DNA from: JADLBR01 sp964651705
GTDB lineage: Bacteria > Verrucomicrobiota > Verrucomicrobiia > JADLBR01
Assembly (NCBI GenBank): GCA_964651705.1
Contig: CAZYWZ010000017.1
Coordinates: forward strand, 1 to 64,000
DNA length: 64,000 nucleotides
Direction: 5' to 3'
A model generated the notes under the pieces. The model worked only from the letters and a program-made list of their open reading frames with translations. It searched no databases and was not told the origin of the DNA. The translations under genes and the position numbers were made by a program. Positions 57,833-64,000 of this stretch are shown piece after piece. Position 1 is the stretch's first letter. Every line of letters starts with the position of its first letter.

Positions 57833-59065
57833 TCATCGCTGTCCCCATCGGGCACCCCCGGATGGCGCCGGCGGCGCTTTGCCGAGCCGCCCGGAGGTCT
57901 TCTTCGCCTCTTCCTTTTTTCGATGCGTGTCGGCCCAGCGGTTGAAGGTGAGCTCGGCGACCTTCGTCAGCACGACGGCCAGCGGCTGCTTCGGGTCACT
58001 GATCGTGAGGGGCTTGCCGCTGTTGATCGAGTAGGTCGCCGGCTCCGGGTTGGAGGGCAGGTAGGCCGCGACCGGGTGCTCCAGGATCGACTCGATCTCC
58101 CCGTCCGAGATCTCGGCGCCGACCTCGGCGGAGTTGACCAGGACCTTGATCTTCTCCGGCGCCACGTCCCACTCCCCGAGGCGCTTGATGAACTGCTGCG
58201 TGGCCAGGAGCCGGACGACGTCGCGGGTGGTCAGGACGAAGGCGAGATCGGACTCGGAGAGGGAGGCCTCGGTGGCGGGGGCGTCTGGCCGCCCCGTGTC
58301 GATGATCACGTAGTCCGAGATCTGGCGCAGGTTTGCCGCCACGTCGCGGGCCAACGGCTTGGTCAATTCGGCGATGTCAAACTCCTGGGATGGCGAGGCG
58401 AGGAAACGGAGCCCGAGGGGGTGCTCCGCCGTCAGGGTCTCGAGAAATTCCGCGTCGATCTGCTCCCCGGCGTTGAGCAGGTCGGCGATGGTATTTCGCG
58501 GGACGGCGTCGAGGACGACGGAGAAGTCGTTCGGGTGGCCGCTGAAGTCGACCAGCGTGACGCTGGTGCTCCACTGCGCGAGGCAGGCGGCGAGGTTGGA
58601 GGCCACGAGGGTCTTGCCGACGCCGCCGCGGGCCGAGGCGACCGTCACCAGATAGCTGCCCTCCGCCGCGGTCCGGCGCGCCGTCTCCGTCGAGGGGACC
58701 GCCTGGAGGCACTGTTCGGTGGCCTGGCGGATGGACTCGGCGTCGAGCGGCGGCGTGAGGACGTTGCGCAGCCCGAGCTGGAGGATGCGCTGCCAGACGT
58801 CGGCGCGCTCGTCCCCATCGAGGGTCAGGACGAACTGGAGCGAGGGTTTCCGCGCGACGAGGTTGGCGACGAGGTCGAGGCCGCTCATGTCGGGCAGATT
58901 CACCCGGACAAAGGCGATGTCGCACCGGGCGGAGGCCAGCATGAATAGGGCCTCCTGCCCCGTGCGAGACTCGCTGACGATCTGGTGCGCGCCCAGGGAA
59001 GCCACGGCATCCCGGATCTGTGCGCACTGGAGCTCGTCGTCGTTGACGAGGGAGATCGCGGCCAT
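57833..59065 (-). CDS. cpaE: CpaE-like Tad localisation ATPase
   Basis: A 410-residue protein with a receiver-like N-terminus and a ParA/MinD-type ATPase. The receiver lacks its phosphoacceptor: where the family has D before xNLP, this protein has CDIAFVRVNLPDMSG, with Arg at the expected Asp, so it is a pseudo-receiver. The deviant Walker A is ASARGGVGKTLVASNLAA (about 142-159), with LVDFSGHPNDFS and DYVIIDTGR following. It directs pilus assembly to a pole in species studied. The ATG (MAAISLVND) lacks a strong ribosome site, and a GTG 9 bases upstream would overlap the cpaC stop. Confidence 0.88.
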   Translation of the reverse strand: MAAISLVNDDELQCAQIRDAVASLGAHQIVSESRTGQEALFMLASARCDIAFVRVNLPDMSGLDLVANLVARKPSLQFVLTLDGDERADVWQRILQLGLRNVLTPPLDAESIRQATEQCLQAVPSTETARRTAAEGSYLVTVASARGGVGKTLVASNLAACLAQWSTSVTLVDFSGHPNDFSVVLDAVPRNTIADLLNAGEQIDAEFLETLTAEHPLGLRFLASPSQEFDIAELTKPLARDVAANLRQISDYVIIDTGRPDAPATEASLSESDLAFVLTTRDVVRLLATQQFIKRLGEWDVAPEKIKVLVNSAEVGAEISDGEIESILEHPVAAYLPSNPEPATYSINSGKPLTISDPKQPLAVVLTKVAELTFNRWADTHRKKEEAKKTSGRLGKAPPAPSGGARWGQR

Positions 59066-59073
59066 CGGCGTCA

Positions 59074-61035
59074 CTACCGCGGCCGCAAGGTGGGTGCCGT
59101 CGGCCTTGGGAGATTGTTTAGCGGCACATCCGCCGCCGGCGCCGGCATGGCGTCGGGCGGCACAACCTGCGGGGGCGGCGCCGGGGCGGGAGGCACCTCG
59201 GCCATCGGGATTTCCTGAATCGTTCCGGGGGCCGGGGCCGGCGCGGCGGGTGCCGACGGCGGCGTCGCGGGAACCGGGGCGGGTGGCGGTGCCGGGGCCG
59301 CGACCTTCTTGGGCGTCGCGGCGCGGCGGACGGCGGCCGGGCGGGCCGACGCCTGCTCAAGGGGGATTTCTTCGACGGTGTAGGGACCGGCTTGGCCTCG
59401 GGCGATCCGGGCATCGCGCTCCGCCTCGGCGAGCGTCATCGGCATGGCGGCGGCGTAGGACCTCGGCTCGAACCGGGGTCCCTTCGAGGCCATCTCGGGG
59501 TTCGCGGTGCCGAAGACGCGCCCGCGCTGCAGCATGCCCTTGGTCTCGCCCATCTCGGTCTCCATCGTCCCGTCCACCGCGGCGTACATCGGGCTCTGCA
59601 CGATGTCCGGTGTCACCAGGAACATCACCTCGGAAAAGCGGTTGCCCCGGACCGTGTTCTTGAACAGGTAGCCGAGGATCGGGATGTCGGCCAGCCAGGG
59701 GAATTTGGTCTGGTTGAAGTCCTCGTCCACCCGGAATAGGCCCGAGAGCACGATCGTGTCGCCGGGGCGCACCTCCACGTTGTTCCGGGTGTTGCGGGAG
59801 TCGATGCGGAAGGAGCCGTCCGCGAACTCCACCGGGATCTCCGAGACCTTGGGCGTGACGAACAGGTTGATGTTGCCATTCGGCATGATCTTGGGACGGA
59901 AGAAGACCTTGACGCCAAACTCCTCGGTCTGGGTCGTGGTCTGGAAGATGCCGCCGATGATCGAGGAGGTAGAGAGGATGACCTTGCCGCCGGCCAGGAA
60001 CGACGCCTCGGCGCCATCGAGGGTCACCAGTACCGGCTTGGCGAGGATCTTGGCATCGCCGCTGGTCTCGAGGGTCCGGAGCGTCACGGTGTAGGCCACG
60101 TCGCTCCCCTCGGCCACCACGGTCCCATGAATCAGGTTGCGCACCTGGTCACCCAGCCACTGGCCACCCGCGCCCGGGCCGGGAATGTTCTCGATGTAGT
60201 TGACGCCGTAGGTCACCTGATCGCCAAACCGCATGCCGAAGTCCTTCGACCCCTGCTTGGTGAAGGCCACGACCACGACGCGCAGGCGGACCTGCTTCTG
60301 GTTTCGGATGCGCATGAAATCCAAGATCCCCTGTGGCGTGGGCTGCGTGTAGGAAGTGGCATCGGCCACGTCACCCTCGCCCGTGCTGTCCCCGGCGGGA
60401 AACTGGGTGGTGTTGTACACGTTGGCGGCCCCGGTGGTCTGGGCCGCGGACGGGCGCACCGCGGAGAGGAACGCCGAGGCGATCGAGACCGCCCGGTTGC
60501 GCTCGTCCTGGTCCTCGACCTCCCCCTCCAGGATGATGTTCTCTTCGGCGATGAGGACGTTGACCCCGGGATAGCCGATCGCGTTCTTGACGCGCATCGC
60601 CAGGGCCAGGTCGTTGTGGGCGACCAGCACCCGCAGCTGGCGCTCCTGCCCCTGCTCGAAAAGCGTGATGATCGTGGTGCCCGGCTTCTTGGCGTTCAGG
60701 ATCAGCACCTCCGTGGTCACCGGGACCACCTCGACGATCTCGGGATCCGAGATCACGACGCGCTCGACCCCGACGACCGTCAACTTGTGGGACTCGCCCA
60801 GGAAGATCTGGATCGATTCCGGCTCGCCGGCGGCGTACATCTGGCTGGGTGCTTCGGCCGCCTCGACCGTCAGGGCGGCGGGGCCCGCAGGCGCCGCCTG
60901 CACCACCGGCTGGGCCGGCAGCGCCGCCTGGGGGGGCTGGGGAGGGGCCTGGCACCAGGCGGCGGGGCCGAGCAGCCACCCGGCGAACGCCGCCGCGACG
61001 GGGCGCCCCACTCGTTTCAAACAGTTCGTCTTCAT
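59074..61035 (-). CDS. cpaC: Tad outer-membrane secretin CpaC (RcpA)
   Basis: A 653-residue secretin with signal peptide (about 1-29, ending AAWCQA). SIQIFLGESHKLTVVGVERVVISDPEIVEVVPVT is the pilus-assembly N-domain. NVLIAEENIILEGEVEDQDERNRAVSIA is BON-like. From about residue 220 the secretin ring follows, with the VPVLGDIP-type signature here PWLADIPILGYLFKNT. The C-terminal about 110 residues are an Ala/Pro-rich tail (APAPPPAPVPATPP and similar) that most CpaC proteins lack. The start has no competitor. It forms the Flp pilus exit pore, 17 bases after cpaB. Confidence 0.93.
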   Translation of the reverse strand: MKTNCLKRVGRPVAAAFAGWLLGPAAWCQAPPQPPQAALPAQPVVQAAPAGPAALTVEAAEAPSQMYAAGEPESIQIFLGESHKLTVVGVERVVISDPEIVEVVPVTTEVLILNAKKPGTTIITLFEQGQERQLRVLVAHNDLALAMRVKNAIGYPGVNVLIAEENIILEGEVEDQDERNRAVSIASAFLSAVRPSAAQTTGAANVYNTTQFPAGDSTGEGDVADATSYTQPTPQGILDFMRIRNQKQVRLRVVVVAFTKQGSKDFGMRFGDQVTYGVNYIENIPGPGAGGQWLGDQVRNLIHGTVVAEGSDVAYTVTLRTLETSGDAKILAKPVLVTLDGAEASFLAGGKVILSTSSIIGGIFQTTTQTEEFGVKVFFRPKIMPNGNINLFVTPKVSEIPVEFADGSFRIDSRNTRNNVEVRPGDTIVLSGLFRVDEDFNQTKFPWLADIPILGYLFKNTVRGNRFSEVMFLVTPDIVQSPMYAAVDGTMETEMGETKGMLQRGRVFGTANPEMASKGPRFEPRSYAAAMPMTLAEAERDARIARGQAGPYTVEEIPLEQASARPAAVRRAATPKKVAAPAPPPAPVPATPPSAPAAPAPAPGTIQEIPMAEVPPAPAPPPQVVPPDAMPAPAADVPLNNLPRPTAPTLRPR

Positions 61036-61052
61036 GATGGTCTCCCTGCACC

Positions 61053-61892
61053 TCAGCGGGGCACGGACACACTAGTCCGGCTCGATCCGCTGAATATCTC
61101 GATGGTTGGCCCCTGCTTCGGCGCCGGCACGTCGGAGATGGTCGGTGCGGCGGTCCGCCCCAGCACCTCCGATATCGACGTGCCATCGGACTGCACCTCC
61201 GCGGTATCCCTGAAATTGCGCAGCGCGAAGTGTATCCTCGCCGAGAGCTCGGTCAGCACCAGCACCTCGGCCTGCTCCGGCGTCACGGCCAGCGTCGCCA
61301 CCGGTCGCGTGCTCGTCGTCTGGTTCGGCGTGTTGCCCACGTTGATCTCCAGCACCTCGACGTCCTGCAGCACCGTCTGGGTCTGCTGCACGGACTGCTG
61401 GCCCTCCTCCTCGATGTCAAATAACCCGATCACGTCCACGCGGTCCCCCGGCACGATCGCATAGCCCACGGCCTTGGCCTCCTCGATGCTCACGGTAACG
61501 GCCCGCTTGCCCTCCGGTATCCGAAAGCTCAGCGCCGTCGCCTCCTCCCGCGTCGTCAGCTTGCTGCGGCGCAGGATCTCGTCCTTCACCATCGGGACCT
61601 TCGAAAAGAGCGCCGCCGTCTCGTCCGGCGTCGTGTACACATCCGCCTCGATGCCCATCGCCGTCAGCGCCTTCCGCGGAATTTCCCGGACCGTCAGCAT
61701 ATCCCCCCGGATCTCCGTCCGCATCGCGATGTCCCGGGCCGTGAAAACGACGCTCGCCATCTCCTCCGTCACCACCGGCGCCGGTGCCTGCCTCGTCCGT
61801 CTTTCGATGACCCCCTGCATCAGCCACAGGCCCAATCCCGCCAACGCCGCCGACACCAGAAGAAGGAGCAGTGTCGATCTCGATTTTCCCAT
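61053..61892 (-). CDS. cpaB: Tad assembly protein CpaB (RcpC)
   Basis: A 279-residue periplasmic protein with one N-terminal anchor (STLLLLLVSAALAGLGLWLM). The SAF domain follows (SVVFTARDIAMRTEIRGDMLTVREIP). KRAVTVSIEEAKAVGYAIVPGDRVDVIGLFDIE is the RcpC-specific segment. It supports the secretin and may bind the cell wall. The ATG lies just after a pilin-side terminator, and the gene overlaps no other. Confidence 0.92.
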   Translation of the reverse strand: MGKSRSTLLLLLVSAALAGLGLWLMQGVIERRTRQAPAPVVTEEMASVVFTARDIAMRTEIRGDMLTVREIPRKALTAMGIEADVYTTPDETAALFSKVPMVKDEILRRSKLTTREEATALSFRIPEGKRAVTVSIEEAKAVGYAIVPGDRVDVIGLFDIEEEGQQSVQQTQTVLQDVEVLEINVGNTPNQTTSTRPVATLAVTPEQAEVLVLTELSARIHFALRNFRDTAEVQSDGTSISEVLGRTAAPTISDVPAPKQGPTIEIFSGSSRTSVSVPR

Positions 61893-62026
61893 AGTATCAA
61901 CAGGTTACTAACAGGGACGGCCCTTTGCAAACGAAAAAGACTGTAGTCATAGCGTTACACTCCAGACCCCCTACAGGTCGTGGTCGGGATGGGAGAACAG
62001 CACCACCCGTAGTGCGAATTCGGGCG

Positions 62027-62060
62027 AAAAAAATGGGGCGGCGGGAGATCCCGCCGCCCC
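62027..62060 (-). terminator. Rho-independent terminator between pilin and tad machinery genes
   Basis: Read on the minus strand, a perfect 12-bp GC stem (arms 62035-62046 and 62049-62060, loop 2 bases) is followed by ATTTTTTT (62034-62027). It lies 51 bases after the flp stop and 135 bases before cpaB. Partial read-through would give much pilin mRNA and less assembly-gene mRNA, as is common in tad loci. Confidence 0.85.
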
Positions 62061-62110
62061 TGAGCCAGCACGTTTGCGTGCCGCAAACGGGCGCAGCGCC
62101 CATGCGGAAC

Positions 62111-62272
62111 TTAGGAAGGGTTCAGCTGGGCGGTGGCGTTTGCAAACGAGGACGAAATGCCTCCCCGCAAAGCCGTCAGCGCCGCAATCAAAAGAACGGA
62201 AACCAACGCAATGATCAACGCGTACTCAACGAGCGTCTGACCCTTGCTGCGCTTCAGAACTAGTGCTTTCAT
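62111..62272 (-). CDS. flp: Flp-family type IVb pilin (pilin 1)
   Basis: A 53-residue prepilin. The short positive leader MKALVLKRSKG ends at the Gly of G-QTLVEYALIIALVSVLLIAALTALRG, which has the Flp Glu-Tyr pair five and six residues after the cleavage point. A single hydrophobic helix follows, with a short tail FANATAQLNPS. A perfect ribosome site, AAAGGAGGTGA, lies 6 bases before the ATG, expected for an abundant structural protein. It is followed by the terminator at 62027 and then the tad genes. Confidence 0.93.
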   Translation of the reverse strand: MKALVLKRSKGQTLVEYALIIALVSVLLIAALTALRGGISSSFANATAQLNPS

Positions 62273-62278
62273 CTTTTC

Positions 62279-62289
62279 TCACCTCCTTT
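62279..62289 (-). promoter_or_regulatory. Full-length Shine-Dalgarno of flp pilin 1
   Basis: AAAGGAGGTGA on the minus strand pairs with the whole anti-Shine-Dalgarno tail of 16S rRNA, with 6 bases to the ATG. It is the strongest ribosome site in the window and fixes the pilin start. Confidence 0.85.
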
Positions 62290-62358
62290 CTATTCGATCC
62301 AGTCTAACTGCCAATTTTTCCCGGCCAAGCCTGCCATGCCCCAGGCGCGAGAAATCTG

Positions 62359-62535
62359 TCACTTCCCATGAAAAGCTTTCTGGAGTTCGCTGTCGCTGTC
62401 GGCAAAATTGTCCTGCACGCCGCCAGAGAAGGCCGTCAGCGCCCCGATCACCGCCACCGAGAGCAGGGCGATCAGTAGGGCGTATTCCACCAGAGTTTGC
62501 CCCCGCCTTCTGCACTGGCATCGCCGCATGAACAT
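62359..62535 (-). CDS. Flp-family type IVb pilin (pilin 2)
   Basis: A 58-residue prepilin, diverged from pilin 1. The leader MFMRRCQCRRRG is unusually Arg/Cys-rich. The mature part begins QTLVEYALLIALLSVAVIGALTAFSGG with the same Glu-Tyr pair, and the tail is longer (VQDNFADSDSELQKAFHGK). ATG pair at 62535 and 62529; GGGAT lies upstream of the first. It is 86 bases upstream of pilin 1 on the same strand, so both are likely co-transcribed. It may be a minor pilin or an older paralogue. Confidence 0.88.
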   Translation of the reverse strand: MFMRRCQCRRRGQTLVEYALLIALLSVAVIGALTAFSGGVQDNFADSDSELQKAFHGK

Positions 62536-62855
62536 CTTGGGATCCCGACAGCATAGCCCATGCCAGTCAATGGGACTTTCGATTGATGTTCCAAATTTCC
62601 GTTTTTAAGTCTATTTTTCTGGTTAGGAGCTTCTTATGCGCTTTCGTCCAACATTCGGCCGACTTTAAAATGTGTACTGTTTTAGTTGCATGTTCTTTTT
62701 AATTTACATATTGTCCTAGAATTTTGACACTTGCCGCGGTTCTCGTTGGGAAATATTCTCCCGCTGAAACTCAAACGACCGTCTATTGGGGCGAAGAGGC
62801 TCGACGAGTGCACGGGCCATGCGCTCGAATAGGGTCACGTCACGGATCTGGCAAA
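62536..62855. other. AT-rich divergent spacer between pilins and YfhO-like gene
   Basis: This region is clearly less GC-rich than the rest of the window (about 62590-62730, with TTTTTAAG, TTTAAAATG and TTTTTAATTTACA). It must hold the promoters of the pilin genes (minus) and of the YfhO-like gene (plus). A sigma-54-like site is listed separately. No gene or RNA is recognisable. Confidence 0.5.
62550..62566 (-). promoter_or_regulatory. Sigma-54-like promoter sequence upstream of pilin 2
   Basis: On the minus strand, CTGGCATGGGCTATGCT matches the -24/-12 consensus YTGGCACGNNNNTTGCW except for two bases and keeps the invariant GG-N10-GC spacing. The predicted transcription start is only about 5 bases before the first ATG of pilin 2, which would force use of the second ATG or leaderless translation. 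This distance weakens the call. Confidence 0.3.
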
Positions 62856-64000
62856 ATGGCTGATGCCCTTTCCCAGGAACAGGGTCGAACCCGAAAGGGC
62901 GTCCTTTGGACCAAGGTGGTCTTTTTTCTCTTAACGCCGCTGCTGTTGCTAGGGCCTGCGTGCGCGCAACGGCGCGCCGTGTTTGGGCTCGATTTGGTGA
63001 ATGTCTTCTACTTCGTTCACGAGGGCATCGTGGAAACGATCCGGATGGGGCGGTTGCCCGTCTGGGATTCGCGCACCCTGTGCGGCTTCCCCCTTTTGGC
63101 CGGCGTCCAGGCGGCGGTGTTCTACCCGCCGTCATGGGCGGGTCTGTTGCTGCCATCACCGGCCTTCTGGACGGTGATGACCTGGGCCCACATGGCGCTC
63201 GCGGGTCTTTTCTGCTACGGCTGGTTGCGCTTTGGCCTTGGCCTGCGGAGCGCGGCGGCCCTGATTGGCGGGACGGCTTTCATGTTATCGGGTTACTTCG
63301 TCACACATCTATACGCCGGGCATGTGAATTATGTCTGGGCCTACCCCTGGGGCCCTGCGGTCCTGTGGCGGATGGAACGGCAACTCGCTTCGCCTTCGCT
63401 CGGGCGCATGGCTTACCTCTCGCTCGCGATCACGATGCTCGGGCTTGCGGGAGTCCCACAGTTGGCGTTCGCGGTCGGGCTGACCGTCTTCACCCGGGTG
63501 CTGCATCACTCGATTTCTAGGACCGGTGGTCCATTTGGGCCGACGGGGGCGACCGCCGGTGTCGGGCTGGCGGTGCTTGCGGCCATGCTCCTGTGCGCGC
63601 CGCAGTTTCTGCCCACGTTCGAGCTGGCATCCCAGTCACAGCGGCTAACCGTCAATTGCGATGATTTCATCACCACCTATTCCCTGCCTCCGGAAAACCT
63701 GTTGGCCCTAGTGATCCCCACGGTATTTGGCGACGCAGTATCAGTCCCATATTGGGGGCGATGGTACCAATGGGAGACTTGCGCCTACGTTGGTCTCACA
63801 TCGATCGCCCTGGCCTGCGTCGGGCTCACCCTCCGCCACCCCCAGAAACGGTTCTGGGCCGTCTGGGCGGTCGGTGCCATTGCGCTGGCGCTGGGCCGCT
63901 ACGCCCCCATCTTCTGGGTCTTCCGGCATCTGGTTCCGGGCGCGACCCTGTTCCGTGGGCCAAGCCGCTACCTGTACCTATTCCTTCTCGCGGCATCAGC
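62856..64000 (+). CDS. YfhO-like bacterial membrane protein, cut by window end
   Basis: An open frame of 381 residues continues past the window. After a short N-terminus (MADALSQEQGRTRKG) come membrane helices, starting VVFFLLTPLLLLGPACAQ. DLVNVFYFVHEGIVETIRMGRLPVWDSRTLCGFPLLAG is the conserved periplasmic region of YfhO/GT-C-like proteins: an acidic residue after helix 1, then W-D/N-x-x-x-x-x-G-x-P. About eight further helices follow. These proteins are thought to handle lipid-linked sugars. No strong ribosome site precedes the ATG, but no other start precedes the first helix. Confidence 0.75.
   Translation, partial: MADALSQEQGRTRKGVLWTKVVFFLLTPLLLLGPACAQRRAVFGLDLVNVFYFVHEGIVETIRMGRLPVWDSRTLCGFPLLAGVQAAVFYPPSWAGLLLPSPAFWTVMTWAHMALAGLFCYGWLRFGLGLRSAAALIGGTAFMLSGYFVTHLYAGHVNYVWAYPWGPAVLWRMERQLASPSLGRMAYLSLAITMLGLAGVPQLAFAVGLTVFTRVLHHSISRTGGPFGPTGATAGVGLAVLAAMLLCAPQFLPTFELASQSQRLTVNCDDFITTYSLPPENLLALVIPTVFGDAVSVPYWGRWYQWETCAYVGLTSIALACVGLTLRHPQKRFWAVWAVGAIALALGRYAPIFWVFRHLVPGATLFRGPSRYLYLFLLAAS

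Noticed and set aside
57833..59065. ParA partner of the parS sites
   Set aside because: The ATPase belongs to the tad locus, with a pseudo-receiver typical of CpaE, and no parB is adjacent.
1..64000. tRNA or rRNA genes
   Set aside because: No cloverleaf with a T-loop GTTCRANNC in context and no rRNA sequence was recognised; a covariance search would be needed to exclude small RNAs.

Overview
The window is GC-rich bacterial chromosomal DNA, Gram-negative by its outer-membrane secretin, beta-barrel and Wza-type export genes. Sulfatase, GH-like and MFS genes, TAT-type signals, and GTAGCC- and GCGGTGGCA-type palindromic repeats resemble Planctomycetota, Verrucomicrobiota or Lentisphaerota and neighbouring candidate phyla. 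The sequence alone does not fix the phylum. mnmG, dnaN and two perfect parS palindromes place the middle of the window near the replication origin.

Layout: (1) 0.2-4.8 kb, minus strand: a secreted GH-like protein, a formylglycine sulfatase coupled to a secreted cupin, and repeat-rich spacers. (2) 5.3-14.8 kb, plus strand: a defence island with a deleted doc toxin, a type I restriction system (hsdR, hsdM, hsdS) with an OLD-like ATPase/TOPRIM nuclease gene between hsdR and hsdM, then a three-Cys (DUF5131)/TcmP pair behind its own promoter. (3) 15.0-21.9 kb, minus: a sugar isomerase of the fucose/arabinose type, a GH99-like secreted protein, a large unknown protein and an MFS transporter. The island appears to interrupt a carbohydrate-use region. 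(4) 22.1-31.3 kb, minus: an exopolysaccharide operon running from a secreted protein, outer-membrane barrel, Wza-like exporter and Wzc-like tyrosine kinase to an O-antigen-ligase-type polymerase, a GT2 and a methyltransferase. (5) 31.4-35.5 kb: a FAH-fold protein divergent from mnmG, two parS sites, a possible origin and dnaN. (6) 35.6-46.8 kb, plus: a tightly overlapping operon of HMG-CoA reductase, UbiA-type prenyltransferase, PEP-synthase-like phosphotransferase, BtaA-like DUF3419 protein, dolichol/phytol-kinase-like protein, GNAT, OleC-like AMP ligase, L,D-transpeptidase and a broken hydrolase. (7) 47.4-52.4 kb, minus: a DUF3999/DUF2339 envelope pair. (8) 52.5-54.0 kb: a TAT-exported metallophosphoesterase and gene fragments. 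(9) 54.0-62.5 kb, minus: a Tad/Flp pilus locus with two pilins. (10) From 62.9 kb, plus: a YfhO-like membrane protein cut by the window end.

The best candidate for an undescribed system is region 6. Head-to-tail gene overlaps link mevalonate supply, prenyl transfer, isoprenol phosphorylation, a possible aminocarboxypropyl transfer from SAM and acyl/beta-lactone chemistry, which suggests an unrecognised isoprenoid lipid pathway. The OLD-containing type I restriction operon with the three-Cys/TcmP pair is the second candidate. All functional calls rest on motifs read by eye; no database search was run.
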